Assembly (NCBI RefSeq): GCF_019947135.1
Contig: NZ_JAGSHT010000022.1
Span: forward strand, 62,001 to 126,000
DNA length: 64,000 nucleotides
Source: Occultella gossypii
GTDB lineage: Bacteria > Actinomycetota > Actinomycetes > Actinomycetales > Beutenbergiaceae
Reading direction: 5' to 3'
The position numbers and the translations under genes were made by a program. Under the pieces are notes generated by a model. That model was not told the DNA's origin and made no database searches. It saw only the letters and a program-made list of their open reading frames with translations. Positions 1 to 9,161 of the stretch are shown one piece after another (the first letter of the stretch is position 1; every line of letters starts with the position of its first letter).

Positions 1-1651
1 GTACGTCACGGATCAAGCTGGCGTGAGTGCCGCTGGCGACCAGCTGGTCGCCGGCCACGAAATGGACGTGATCGGCCGCCGCCAGCATCAGGATCGATGT
101 CGAGGTGACCACCGTGGTGCGGCCCTGACGCGCGCGGACCAGGCGCTCGACGACGTTCGCCTCGGTGGCGGCGTCGACGGCGGAGGTCGGATCGACCGCC
201 AGCAGCACCTTCGGGGTGGACAAGACCGCCCGGGCCAGTCGCAGTCGTTGCCGTTGACCACCGGACAGGTTGCTTCCACGGGACTCGATCCTCGACGCCA
301 GACCATCCGGCAGCGCACGCACGAGGTCGTCGGCCGCAGCGACGTGCAGGGCATGCAGCACCACGTCCTCATCGACGTCGTAACGGCCGGCCACCACCTC
401 GCCGACCGTTCCCGCGAACAGCGCTGCGTCGTTGTCGGCCACCAGGAGCTGGCGACGGAGCTCGCCGGGATCCATCTCGGCCATCGGCTCACCGTTCCAG
501 GTCGCGCCCGGACGCAGGCCGCCGAGCCGGTCGACCAGCGCCACCGCATCGGCCTGTCGGGAGGTGGCGATCACGGTGAACGTGCCCGCTGCGACCCCGA
601 GTCCCGTGACCGAGTCGATGAGATCGCCGTCCGCGGGCACGGCTCTGGCCCTGTCGCCGTCGCCACGCTGCAACGAGAGGAAGTCCGTCACCCGGCGGCC
701 GGCGACCAGCGCGCGACTGAGATCGACCGCGCCCTCGATGAAGGACGACACCGGGACGACCAGGACGGCGGCATACCCGAAGACCGCGACCAGCTCGCCG
801 ATGGAGATCTCGCGCTCGACGGTCAGCCGCGCTGCCAACCACACGATCACGGCCACGAACAGGGTCGGCACGCCCAGGGCGGTCGCCTGGATCAGGCTGG
901 TGACCCGCCCGACCTGGTAGCCCTGACGCTGCAGGTCTTGGGACGCCTGCCGGAACCGGTCGGCATAGACCTCCTTGCCGCCAAGACCGTTGAGCACGGT
1001 CAGACCGCCGATGATGTCGACGATCCGGCCCGTCAGGGCGCCCTGCTGAGCGCGGTACTCCGCACCTACCGTCTGCAACGGGCCGAGCGCGGGCCCCAGG
1101 ATCAGTGCCAGGACCGGCACGCCGCAGAGAACCACGACGGCCAGCAGCGTCGAGATCTGGAACAACAGCACCGCGATCACCACGTAGGCGACGGCGGCTC
1201 CCACGCCGGGCCCGGTCACCGTGAGGCTGCGGCCGAGCGTCCATGCGTCAACGCTCCCGATGGCCACCACCTCTCCGGCTCGGCCGCGCCGCTGCTGGGC
1301 GGCACCGAGTTGGATCGACTGTGCTGCGAGCGTCGACACCGTTCGGAATGCGGCATCCATGCGTACCTTCGTCATCGTCCGGTGACGCCAGATGCCCAAC
1401 CAGGCGAGCACCGCACCCGAGCCGACCAGGGCCACCGACCACGCGAGAACCGCACCCCGGTCGGCGTCGTCGAGACCGTCGACGGCCCGGGAGAGCAGGT
1501 ACGGCGGGAACACCAGACCCACCATCCAGACGGTGCCGAGGAACGCCCCCAGCGCGACCCGTCGTCGCTGCTGGAGCACCAGCCATCCGAGGTATGACCA
1601 TGGTCCGCGAAATATGGGAGCCCGGTGCTCGGCGTCGGCGGGGCTCGTCAT
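1..1651 (-). CDS. ABC exporter half-transporter with degenerate ATPase domain (partial, 3' end off the window)
   Basis: The frame opens at an ATG at 1651 and runs off the left edge, so about 550 residues are visible. The first ~325 residues are hydrophobic, with about six membrane spans, as in exporter-type ABC half-transporters; a nucleotide-binding domain follows. Its signature motif (LSGGQRQRLRLARA) is intact. However, the Walker A position reads TVIATSRQADAVAL instead of GxxGxGKS/T, the Walker B region reads VLLAVDPTSAVD with no catalytic Glu, and the switch His is replaced (VVTSTS). This subunit probably cannot hydrolyse ATP and would need a catalytic partner, most likely encoded just beyond the left edge on the same strand. 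The exported substrate cannot be told. Confidence 0.85.
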   Translation of the reverse strand, partial: MTSPADAEHRAPIFRGPWSYLGWLVLQQRRRVALGAFLGTVWMVGLVFPPYLLSRAVDGLDDADRGAVLAWSVALVGSGAVLAWLGIWRHRTMTKVRMDAAFRTVSTLAAQSIQLGAAQQRRGRAGEVVAIGSVDAWTLGRSLTVTGPGVGAAVAYVVIAVLLFQISTLLAVVVLCGVPVLALILGPALGPLQTVGAEYRAQQGALTGRIVDIIGGLTVLNGLGGKEVYADRFRQASQDLQRQGYQVGRVTSLIQATALGVPTLFVAVIVWLAARLTVEREISIGELVAVFGYAAVLVVPVSSFIEGAVDLSRALVAGRRVTDFLSLQRGDGDRARAVPADGDLIDSVTGLGVAAGTFTVIATSRQADAVALVDRLGGLRPGATWNGEPMAEMDPGELRRQLLVADNDAALFAGTVGEVVAGRYDVDEDVVLHALHVAAADDLVRALPDGLASRIESRGSNLSGGQRQRLRLARAVLSTPKVLLAVDPTSAVDAATEANVVERLVRARQGRTTVVTSTSILMLAAADHVHFVAGDQLVASGTHASLIRDV

Positions 1652-1732
1652 GCCACTACCCAATCACAAGCCCTTCGCCGTGCGGCACGCGCGAAGTACC
1701 ACCGGTGTCGGCGGCTTGTGCCACGCTCGAGT

Positions 1733-2134
1733 ATGGCTACCATCCAACGAATCCGCCCCGAGGGGCTTGTCTCCAGTCCTGCGTTCAGCCACGTGGCCGT
1801 CGTCCCGCCGGGCGCAACCACGATCTACGTCGGCGGTCAGAACGCCGTCGACGCGGACGGCGCACTCGTCGGTGCCGACGACGTGGCGGCTCAGTCCATT
1901 CGTGCGCTCCAGAACGCCAGGACCGCCCTCGAAGCCGTCGGAGCGAGCACGGACGACGTGGTGCAGTGGAATGTGCTGTTCGTCGAGGGGGTCGACCTTG
2001 CGGCCGCATACGGGGCGATCGCCGGCGAACTCGCCTCCGATGAACCGCCGCTCGTGACGGGTGCGCGGGTATCCGGGCTCGGCGTGCCCGGAGCGCTCGT
2101 GGAGATCGGCGCGATCGCCGCCGTGCTGCGATGA
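1733..2134 (+). CDS. RidA/YjgF-family enamine/imine deaminase-like protein
   Basis: A 133-residue protein starting at ATG 1733, the usual size of the RidA (YjgF/YER057c) family. The beta-strand TTIYVGGQNAVD and the C-terminal segment GALVEIGAIAAV match the family core. An Arg (GARVSG) sits where the ketimine-binding Arg is usually found, but the loop after it is shorter than in E. coli RidA, so deaminase activity is likely but not certain. RidA proteins act as cytosolic trimers that hydrolyse reactive 2-aminoacrylate-type enamines. The gene diverges from the ABC exporter (81-bp gap) and is followed 34 bp later by a DUF1697 gene in the same direction. Confidence 0.85.
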   Translation: MATIQRIRPEGLVSSPAFSHVAVVPPGATTIYVGGQNAVDADGALVGADDVAAQSIRALQNARTALEAVGASTDDVVQWNVLFVEGVDLAAAYGAIAGELASDEPPLVTGARVSGLGVPGALVEIGAIAAVLR

Positions 2135-2168
2135 GCCGGTCGCGCTCGCGGGCTTGCCGGGGTGCTGG

Positions 2169-2711
2169 ATGACCTCGTTCGTGGCGCTGCTGCGCGGGAT
2201 CAACGTGGGTGGTAAGAACCTGATCGCCATGAGCGACCTCGTGGCGTCCTTCCGTGAGGCCGGCCATCAGAACGTGCGGACGCACGGCCAGAGCGGCAAT
2301 GTGCTGTTCGAGGCGGACCACGCCGGCGGGCCAGATCTCGAGACCGCCGTGGAACGGATGCTGCAGGATCGTCACGGCGTGCCGATCCTGGTCGTGATCC
2401 GCACGCGTGACGAACTGGCCACCACGATCTCGGCAGCGCCCGCGGATCACGGGTCGGACCGGCTCCGCAGTGACGTGTTCTTCCTGAAGGGTCCGGCCAC
2501 GGCCGAAGCGGTGCTCACCGAGCTGCCGGAGCTGCGCGACGGAGTCGACTCGGTGGCGCCGGGCCCAGGGGCGCTCTACTTCTCCCGCGTCGCCGCGCTC
2601 GCGACCAAGACCCGGATCCAACGTCTCATGGCGATGCCGATCTTCCAGCAGATGACCGTGCGGAGCTGGCGGACGACCACCCGCCTGCTCGAACTGCTCG
2701 ACGGCGCTTGA
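2169..2711 (+). CDS. DUF1697 family protein
   Basis: A 180-residue cytosolic protein starting at ATG 2169. The opening FVALLRGINVGGKN, the NVRTHGQSGNVLFEA segment and the closing MTVRSWRTTTRLLELL are hallmarks of DUF1697, a widespread actinobacterial family with no assigned biochemical role. Length matches the family. It follows the RidA-like gene by 34 bp and may be co-transcribed with it. Nothing in the context gives a specific function. Confidence 0.88.
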   Translation: MTSFVALLRGINVGGKNLIAMSDLVASFREAGHQNVRTHGQSGNVLFEADHAGGPDLETAVERMLQDRHGVPILVVIRTRDELATTISAAPADHGSDRLRSDVFFLKGPATAEAVLTELPELRDGVDSVAPGPGALYFSRVAALATKTRIQRLMAMPIFQQMTVRSWRTTTRLLELLDGA

Positions 2712-2802
2712 GCCCTTGATCGCCCGAACGGCCCATAACGATCGGATCAAAGTTCGGCGCCAGGGATCGCATCCGCCCGAAGCCTGACCTAGGTTGCCGG
2801 AC

Positions 2803-3651
2803 ATGGGGAGTGTTCGAGGGGCGCGGCCGGTGGCGGCCATGATGGCAACGATCGCGCTGGCGGCGACGGCGCTGACCGGCTGCAGTTGGTTCGGCCTGGA
2901 GCCGCCCGAACCCGTCACCTGTGCGCAGTCCGGGCCGCCGGCGACGGCGGCCGGCGAGACCGCGCCGGTCCTCACGATCGCGCGGGGATCGACGAGCGAC
3001 CTCGTTCTGGTCGTCTACGCGGACGGCAACGTCGCCACGCACGCCGATGCGGATGCCGCGGCCGTGGCGGAGGCGGGTGCGGCTGTGGCCGCGCTGCCGC
3101 GCTACGCCGGCGGGCCCTACCAGGGTGGCGCGGTCGGCTCCTGGGAGGGCGGCTACCTGAACACGTGCGCGGTCGACGAGCTTCACCGGTTGGCCCAGGA
3201 CGCACTCTGGAGCGACCCCGAGCCCGGGCAGCCCCAGGTCACCGACCTGCCCACGACGCACTTCCACTACACCGACGGCGGATCCGTCGCCGATGTCGCG
3301 GTCTACGCCCACGGCGCCGGCTACACCTCGGGCCTGTCCTGGTCCGAGCGCCGGGTCCGGGACAAGATCGTCGCCCTGACCGACTTCCTCGACGCCAATG
3401 TGGTGGCGGACGGGGGAACGCTCCCGGTCACCGAACTCCAGATCGACGGCAACGGTGCCGTCGGCGCGGACTTCACCTGGCCGTTGGCGGCGACACCGGT
3501 GGATCTGCTCGGGGACGCCCAATGCGCCGTGATCGTCGAGGCGGACGCGGTCACCCTGTACACCTACGCGCTCGAGAACGAACTCGACGTCTCCGAGTAC
3601 AACCTCGCGATCCGGGCGCTTCCGCCCGGGGTCGCCGGGTGTCAGCGGTGA
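2803..3651 (+). CDS. Secreted lipoprotein, first of a tandem paralogous pair
   Basis: A 282-residue protein read from ATG 2803; an in-frame TTG at 2794 is a weaker option. The N-terminus is a lipoprotein signal peptide ending in the lipobox LTGC, so the mature protein should be anchored to the outer face of the membrane. I do not recognise a catalytic domain. It shares a spaced motif set with the next gene: VVYxDGNVAT, ALPRY, GSWEGGYLNTCA, ELQIDG, WPL and RALPPGVAGC. The conserved Cys residues near the middle and C-terminus could form disulfides. The last four bases overlap the GTG of the next gene (GTGA), so the two are translationally coupled. Confidence 0.75.
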   Translation: MGSVRGARPVAAMMATIALAATALTGCSWFGLEPPEPVTCAQSGPPATAAGETAPVLTIARGSTSDLVLVVYADGNVATHADADAAAVAEAGAAVAALPRYAGGPYQGGAVGSWEGGYLNTCAVDELHRLAQDALWSDPEPGQPQVTDLPTTHFHYTDGGSVADVAVYAHGAGYTSGLSWSERRVRDKIVALTDFLDANVVADGGTLPVTELQIDGNGAVGADFTWPLAATPVDLLGDAQCAVIVEADAVTLYTYALENELDVSEYNLAIRALPPGVAGCQR

Positions 3652-4490
3652 TCGGAGGCAGCCGTCGCATCGCCGCTGCGCTCGCGGCGCTCACGCTGCT
3701 CCTGGTGGTCGGCGGGTGCGCCCGCGCCCAGTCGCCGGACCCGGTGCAGGCATGCGCCGAGGGTGAGGTGCCGGAGCCGTCAGGTGAACCCGGCGACGCC
3801 GAGATCCTGCTGGAGGTGGCGAGCGGGTTCGGGCCAGAGGATGTGCACACCGTCGTCTACGGCGACAGGCACGTGGCCACGCTGACGGCCGAGGACGAGG
3901 GTGCGCTGGCGATGCTGGCCCTGCCCCGGTACATCGCCACCCCCTACGACTCCGGTCCGGGAGCCTGGCAGGGCGGCCACCTGCCGGACTGTGCCCTCAT
4001 GCAGATCCGGGAACGGGCCGAGGAGATCGTGGTCGGCGACCACGAGTTCGGTGAGCCGACCATCAGCGATTCGGGCCACACCTACGTGACCTACACCGAC
4101 GCCGACGGCACCCAGCATCGAGTTGGTGCGTACGCGTTGGGGAGCGAGGACGGCGTCGGCGGTATCTCGGGCGCCGAGCGCATGGCCCGGGAACGTCTCC
4201 TGGCGCTGATCTCCGTGGTCACCGAGAACGTCGCGACCACGGAGATCCTCCCGCTCGACGAGCTCCAGCTCGACGGCGGCGTGGAGGCTGTCGAGGAGGA
4301 TCCCGGTGGCCCCGAGTGGCCACTCGAGGAGAACCTGGCGCAGACCCTCGACGACCGCGACTGTGTTGTGTTCACCGGTCACGACGCCCAGGACGTCTAC
4401 CGGTTCCTGCTCGACGGCGGGTTCGCCGAGGTCGAGGGCTCACTCACGGTGAGGGCGCTGCCGCCGGGCTTCGCGGGCTGCGTCGAGTAA
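3648..4490 (+). CDS. Secreted lipoprotein, second of the tandem paralogous pair
   Basis: A 280-residue protein; the chosen start is GTG 3648, which overlaps the stop of the preceding gene in a GTGA junction (an upstream in-frame GTG at 3639 is possible). A hydrophobic signal segment ends in the lipobox VGGC. The mature part repeats the motif set of its neighbour: VVYGDRHVAT, ALPRYIATPY, GAWQGGHLPDCA, a YTDADG strand, ELQLDG, WPL, a CVV strand and RALPPGFAGC at the end. The pair therefore looks like a duplication. No known domain is recognised, and nothing nearby suggests a partner. Confidence 0.75.
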   Translation: MIGGSRRIAAALAALTLLLVVGGCARAQSPDPVQACAEGEVPEPSGEPGDAEILLEVASGFGPEDVHTVVYGDRHVATLTAEDEGALAMLALPRYIATPYDSGPGAWQGGHLPDCALMQIRERAEEIVVGDHEFGEPTISDSGHTYVTYTDADGTQHRVGAYALGSEDGVGGISGAERMARERLLALISVVTENVATTEILPLDELQLDGGVEAVEEDPGGPEWPLEENLAQTLDDRDCVVFTGHDAQDVYRFLLDGGFAEVEGSLTVRALPPGFAGCVE

Positions 4491-4505
4491 CCGCCGACCC
4501 CCGGG

Positions 4506-5177
4506 TCAGCGTCGCCGCAGGGCCGCTCGCCGCCGCTGCGAGAAGGCCACGAACGCCCCACCACTGACCAGCAGGTACCCGACGATCACGGCGACCGAGC
4601 CGAGTCCGGGCAGCCCCACCCCGGTGGCGAGGTCGACGCCCGCGGTCCCACCGCCGTCGCGCCAGAGGGTGATGACCACGTGCGCCGTCCAGACGGCGCC
4701 GCCGAGCGCGAGCAGTCCGACCAGTCCCGCGACCGGCCACGCCTTGTCCGCGAAGATCACCAGCGCCGTCACCAGCATGCCGGCGGCGAGCACCAACAGC
4801 CCGGTCTGGGTCCAGGCCGGCCCGAGGGCCAGGTGCTGGTCGAGCCCCGACCAGGCCCCGGTCGCCGAGGCGACCGCGACCGCCGCCGCGGCGATGTACG
4901 CGATCCCGGTCACGACCCGGACCAGCCGGGACCGCGCCGGCAGACCCACCGCGAACAGAGTGGTCAGGACGAGCGGGAACACGAAGCCGAACTGCAGGTA
5001 GACCAGCGGGTCGGGGAACGGCGAGCCGACCACGTCGGGCAGCCGCGAGAGCAGATCGCCGATGTCGGCCAGCGTGCTCACGTCATCGACCGACTCCCGT
5101 CCCCAGGGCAGCACGACCACCCCCAGCCACAACAGCGCCAGGCCGGGCCAGATCAACAGCAACGCCTTCAGGCGCAT
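4506..5177 (-). CDS. Integral membrane protein of unknown function
   Basis: A 223-residue hydrophobic protein. The chosen start is ATG 5177 because AGGAGG lies four bases upstream (AAGGAGGACC before ATG); a longer frame from 5204 would bypass this site. About six membrane spans are visible, starting with an N-terminal helix (LLLIWPGLALLWLGVVVLP) and ending in an Arg-rich tail. No catalytic or transport motif is recognised. It lies 67 bp downstream of the GH127 operon on the same strand, so it may be read through from that operon. It converges on the lipoprotein pair with only 15 bp between. Confidence 0.7.
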   Translation of the reverse strand: MRLKALLLIWPGLALLWLGVVVLPWGRESVDDVSTLADIGDLLSRLPDVVGSPFPDPLVYLQFGFVFPLVLTTLFAVGLPARSRLVRVVTGIAYIAAAAVAVASATGAWSGLDQHLALGPAWTQTGLLVLAAGMLVTALVIFADKAWPVAGLVGLLALGGAVWTAHVVITLWRDGGGTAGVDLATGVGLPGLGSVAVIVGYLLVSGGAFVAFSQRRRAALRRR

Positions 5178-5244
5178 GGTCCTCCTTCGGGTCGAAGTCG
5201 GCATGCAACCACACGACCCTGGGAGGACCCGGCTGACGCGCCGG

Positions 5245-7173
5245 TCAGGCCTCCCGCAGCCAGACCGCCATCGTGGAGCGGCCCCGGTTGTTCCACGAGT
5301 AGTACGGCACCGCGGTCAGCGGCAGCTCGGCGCGGGGTGCCCGCTCGAGGAAGTACAACGAGTCCTGGTCGGCCCGGCCGCGGCTCTCGCCCCAGGCCGG
5401 TCCGACGAGCTCCGGCACCACGCCCGACGGCGTCGCTCGCGGTTGCGGGGTCGCCTCACCCAGCAGCACGGCGTGGGCCGGCACGTCGACGTCGACGCCC
5501 TCGACGCAGTAGACGAACGGACCGCGGGCCAGGGCCACCCGCCCGACGTCCGCGGCGACGAGCGTGCTCGCGTGGACCCGCCGCACGTCGACGTCGAACC
5601 TCACCTCGACGGTGTCCCCGTCCGCCCACTCGCGCCGCAGCGCGACGTAACCGTTCTCGTCGACCGCACCACCGCCGTCGGGCGTTTCGCCGTTCACCCG
5701 AACGGAGACCGAACGCGACCACGACGGCGCCCGCACCAGTAGCGACCAGGTGGCCGGTGCGGCGGCGCCGACGGTCAGGTCGATCCGGTCGCCACCCGGC
5801 CCGGAGGTCTCCTGACGCAGCTCGACCCCACTGCCGGCGACGTCGGTGGTGAGCGTGGAGCCGATGAACAGATCGACGGCGATCGCGTCGGTCCCGGTCG
5901 CGTAGATGTAGGACCCGAGCGACGCCTCGAGCCGGGCCAGGTTCGGCGGGCAGCACGAGGTCTCGAACCAGTCGGCCCGGTCGACCGTGCCGTCGCTCGC
6001 GAGCGGGTTCTCGTAGAAGAACCGCCGCCCGTCCGCGCTGACGCCCGCGATGACGCCGTTGTGCAGGGCGCGCTCGAGGATCTCGATGTACGCGGCCTGC
6101 CCGGTCAGGCTCGCCATCCGCCGTGCCCAGAAGACGAGGCCGATCGAGGCGCAGGTCTCGGCGTAGGCGGTCTCGTTCGGCAGGGCGTGGTCGCGGGTGA
6201 ACCCCTCGTTGTGGCGGGAGTCGCCGATACCGCCGGTGACGTACATGCGCCTGGTGGTCAGGTGGGTCCAGAGCCGTTCGCAAGCGGCGCGCAGGCCCTC
6301 GTCAGCGGTCTCCGCGGCGAGGTCGGCCATCGCGCTGTACAGGTACATCGCGCGCACCGCATGGCCGACCACCTCGGTCTGCTCCCGCACCGGCGCGTGC
6401 GACTGGTTGTACTCGCAGCGTTCGGTGCGTGCGGGCTCGTCGGTGGGGAACGGTGCGCCGAAGAACGCGGGCGTGCCGCGCCGGTCCTGCTCCACCTGCC
6501 AGTAGTGCGGCTGCGTGCCGCGCTGGTCCACGAACGTCAGGGCGAGGTCGAGGTAGCGGCGCGCGCCGGTGGCCCGGTACAGCCGCACCAGGGCGAGCTC
6601 GACCTCCTCGTGCCCGCAGTACCCACCGTGGTGGGCGCCACCCGGCCCGAACTCCACGCAGAGCAGGTCCGCGAGGCGCGTCACCACGTCCAGCAGCGTG
6701 GTCCTCCCGGTCGAGGAGTAGTGGGCCACCCCGGCTTCGATGAGATGCCCGGCCGAGTACAGCTCGTGGGCGTCGCGCAGGTCGGTGAAGCGCTGCCCCG
6801 GCGCGACCACGGTGAAGTACACGTTCAGGTAGCCGTCTTCTTGCTGGGCACCGGCGAGTGCGGCGATGACGCCGTCCACCCTGGCCTCGAGCGCGGGGTC
6901 AGGGTGGGTGCCGAGGACGTAGCTGGCCGCCTCCAGCCACTTCGCGATGTCGCTGTCCCAGAACGGGTGCGGCTTCGGCTCGTCCGATCCGGGCGTCCAG
7001 GTCAGGGCGAGCGAGCCGAGCCGGCCGGTCGCGACGAGCTGGTCGTACTGCGCGTCCAGCGTCCGTGCGCGCAGCTGTTCCTGGCGGGGCGCCCAGAACG
7101 GGTCGTGGACGACGACGTCGCGCACGTTGACGGGTATCCGGCGGGCGACGGCGGTGGTCGGGTTCTCGGTCAT
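5245..7173 (-). CDS. GH127-type beta-L-arabinofuranosidase
   Basis: A 642-residue protein with no signal peptide, so it should act in the cytosol on imported oligosaccharides. It follows the DUF1680/GH127 family over its full length. The residues that bind zinc and carry out catalysis in Bifidobacterium HypBA1 (E338, C340, nucleophile C417, C418) have clear counterparts at E339, C341 (AETCASIG), C407 and C408 (SCCPPN). E323 (HNEGF) sits where the HypBA1 acid/base E322 is expected. The expected reaction is release of L-arabinose from terminal beta-L-arabinofuranosides. It is the last enzyme gene of an operon with an importer, an oxidoreductase and a second DUF1680 enzyme, and has a clear RBS before ATG 7173. 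Confidence 0.92.
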   Translation of the reverse strand: MTENPTTAVARRIPVNVRDVVVHDPFWAPRQEQLRARTLDAQYDQLVATGRLGSLALTWTPGSDEPKPHPFWDSDIAKWLEAASYVLGTHPDPALEARVDGVIAALAGAQQEDGYLNVYFTVVAPGQRFTDLRDAHELYSAGHLIEAGVAHYSSTGRTTLLDVVTRLADLLCVEFGPGGAHHGGYCGHEEVELALVRLYRATGARRYLDLALTFVDQRGTQPHYWQVEQDRRGTPAFFGAPFPTDEPARTERCEYNQSHAPVREQTEVVGHAVRAMYLYSAMADLAAETADEGLRAACERLWTHLTTRRMYVTGGIGDSRHNEGFTRDHALPNETAYAETCASIGLVFWARRMASLTGQAAYIEILERALHNGVIAGVSADGRRFFYENPLASDGTVDRADWFETSCCPPNLARLEASLGSYIYATGTDAIAVDLFIGSTLTTDVAGSGVELRQETSGPGGDRIDLTVGAAAPATWSLLVRAPSWSRSVSVRVNGETPDGGGAVDENGYVALRREWADGDTVEVRFDVDVRRVHASTLVAADVGRVALARGPFVYCVEGVDVDVPAHAVLLGEATPQPRATPSGVVPELVGPAWGESRGRADQDSLYFLERAPRAELPLTAVPYYSWNNRGRSTMAVWLREA

Positions 7174-7216
7174 GTCTCCTCTTCGAGTGACAGCGGTCAG
7201 GCGGTGGAACGGTGGC

Positions 7217-8221
7217 TCAGGTGGGTGGGCCCAGCGGCACCTCGGCGCCGCCGCGGGCGAGCGACTCCCGGGCGGCGAGCACGACGCGCACGTCGGCCGT
7301 TGCGGCGGCGAGGCCCACCAGCGGCGGCCGGTCGGTGGCGATCGCGTCCGCCCAGTCCGCCACGATCCAGCGGTGGCTGTCGTAGTAGGACTCGGCGGCG
7401 CAGATCGTCCGCGAACCGGTGCCGTCGACCAGGCGGGCGACGCCGTCGGGCCGTTCGTAGGCGACGTCGATGTCCAGCTGCGCCCGGGTACCCAGGACCA
7501 GCCCTTCGGTCTCGACCGCCCGCGCCGGCGTGCCCCAGCAGTACAGCGACGACCCGAGCAGCCCCGAGGCGAACCGGACGTCGAGGGTCACGGTCTCGAC
7601 CCCGGCAGCGCCGCCCGCCCGGTGGGCGGCGACGGCGACGATCTCCCCGCCGAGCACGCGCAGCATGCTCGTGTGATGGGTGCCCTGGTCCCAGAGCAGG
7701 CCGGACGCGGCCTCGCCGCCCAGCCGCCAGGGCCTGGCCCATTCGTCGCCGAGCGTGTACGCGCGGGTGCTGCGCAGCGCCAGCACCTCGCCGACCGCGC
7801 CGTCGTCGATCGCGGCACGGGCCGCGCGTACCGCCCGCAGGTGCGGGTAGTTCTCGGCGATGGCGACGACGCGCCCGGCCCGGTCCGCCGCGGAGGCCGC
7901 CCGTCGGCAGTCCTCGGCGGTCAGCGCGAGCGGCTTCTCCACCAGCACGTGCAACCCGGCATCCAGCGCCTCGACGGCGACGTCCGCGTGTGCCGCGTGC
8001 GGCAGGCGGACGTCGACGCCGTCGAGGTGCTCAGCAGCGAGGGCCTGCGCGAGCGAGCCGTACGCCCGGGCACCGAGGCCATCGGCGAGCTCGGCCCGCC
8101 GGTGGCGGTCCCGGTCCACGACGGCGGCCACGGTGACCTGCTCGACCAGCGCCGGGTAGACATCGCGGGCCATGATCGTGCCCATGGCTCCCGCGCCCAC
8201 CAGCGCGATCCTCAGCGTCAT
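7217..8221 (-). CDS. Gfo/Idh/MocA family NAD(P)-dependent oxidoreductase
   Basis: A 334-residue protein with an N-terminal Rossmann fold (IALVGAGAMG), the family signature VEKPLAL near residue 105 and a C-terminal substrate domain with ENYPHLRAV and LLWDQGTHHTS. Family members oxidise or reduce sugars, inositols and their derivatives. In this operon it lies between the importer permeases and a GH127 enzyme, so a role in converting the released or imported sugar is likely; the exact substrate cannot be read from the sequence. The gap to the MalG-type permease gene is 7 bp, and ATG 8221 is the natural start. Confidence 0.88.
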   Translation of the reverse strand: MTLRIALVGAGAMGTIMARDVYPALVEQVTVAAVVDRDRHRRAELADGLGARAYGSLAQALAAEHLDGVDVRLPHAAHADVAVEALDAGLHVLVEKPLALTAEDCRRAASAADRAGRVVAIAENYPHLRAVRAARAAIDDGAVGEVLALRSTRAYTLGDEWARPWRLGGEAASGLLWDQGTHHTSMLRVLGGEIVAVAAHRAGGAAGVETVTLDVRFASGLLGSSLYCWGTPARAVETEGLVLGTRAQLDIDVAYERPDGVARLVDGTGSRTICAAESYYDSHRWIVADWADAIATDRPPLVGLAAATADVRVVLAARESLARGGAEVPLGPPT

Positions 8222-8228
8222 GGGGCCA

Positions 8229-9161
8229 TCATCCCTTGAGCCCCGTGAGCGTGACGCCCTCGACGAAGTACCGCTGCAGCACGAAGAACAACACGATGAT
8301 CGGCAGGATCACCACGAGTGAGGCGGCCATGAGCAGTCCCCACTGCGCCGTGTACGTGCTCTGGAACGTGGCAAGGCCGAGCGCCAGGGTGAAGTTCGAG
8401 TCGTCGGTCAGGTACAGCAGCGGGCCGAGGAAGTCGTTCCAGACGCCGATGAAGGTGAAGATCACCACGACCACCGTCACCGGCTTGGCGAGCGGCATGA
8501 TGATCCGCCAGTAGACCGTCCACGGGTTCGCCCCGTCGATGTAAGCGGCCTCGTCGAGCTCGTAGGGGATGGACAGGAAGAACTGCCGGAACAGGAAGAT
8601 GTTGAACACGCCGCCGCCCGCGCCGGCGAAGAATGCCGGGACCGTGAGCGGGATGAACGTGTCCAGTGCACCGAGCTCGCTCCACATCACGAACGTGGGG
8701 ATCAGGGTCACCGCGTACGGCAGCATCACGCCGCTGAGCAGCAGCCCGAAGACGACATTGCGGCCCCGCCAGCGCAGCCGGGCGAAACTGAAGGCACTCA
8801 GCGAGCACGTGATCACGGTGCCGGTCACCACGAACAGCTCGATGATCATCGTGTTCAGGAAGTAGCGCGCGAACGGTTGCGCCGTCAGCGCCTGCGGGAA
8901 GTTCTCCCAGGCGAACGGGTCCGGGATCCACGCGGGCGGGCTCGAGAAGATCTGCGCGTCCGTCATCAGAGCGCTGCGGATGAGCCAGACGAACGGCACG
9001 ATCATGACGATGGCACCGAAGGCGAGGACAAGCCAGAGTCCGGCCCGCGTCAGGCCGCGTGCCTCGCCGACGCGGGTCCGGGGCGAACGGCCCCGGCGCT
9101 GCACCGCCGTTGCCGTCGGCGCCGACGGGTTCTTCGGCCCGGGGGCCAGGACGCCGGTCAT
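8229..9161 (-). CDS. Sugar ABC transporter permease, MalG type (beta-arabinoside locus)
   Basis: A 310-residue inner-membrane permease of the CUT1 sugar importer family, with about six membrane spans. The cytoplasmic EAA loop reads ELDEAAYIDGANPWTVYW, the contact site for the ATPase subunit. It starts at ATG 9161, overlapping the stop of the upstream permease gene in an ATGA junction. A ~35-residue polar N-terminal extension precedes the first span. It pairs with the MalF-type permease and the binding protein upstream. No ATPase gene is present in the operon, so it probably uses a shared MsiK-like ATPase. Confidence 0.93.
   Translation of the reverse strand: MTGVLAPGPKNPSAPTATAVQRRGRSPRTRVGEARGLTRAGLWLVLAFGAIVMIVPFVWLIRSALMTDAQIFSSPPAWIPDPFAWENFPQALTAQPFARYFLNTMIIELFVVTGTVITCSLSAFSFARLRWRGRNVVFGLLLSGVMLPYAVTLIPTFVMWSELGALDTFIPLTVPAFFAGAGGGVFNIFLFRQFFLSIPYELDEAAYIDGANPWTVYWRIIMPLAKPVTVVVVIFTFIGVWNDFLGPLLYLTDDSNFTLALGLATFQSTYTAQWGLLMAASLVVILPIIVLFFVLQRYFVEGVTLTGLKG

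Noticed and set aside
23-1597. A 524-codon plus-strand open frame opposite the ABC exporter gene
   Set aside because: It is a shadow of the minus-strand gene, which has membrane spans and an intact ABC signature; the shadow has His/Gln/Arg-rich low-complexity composition.
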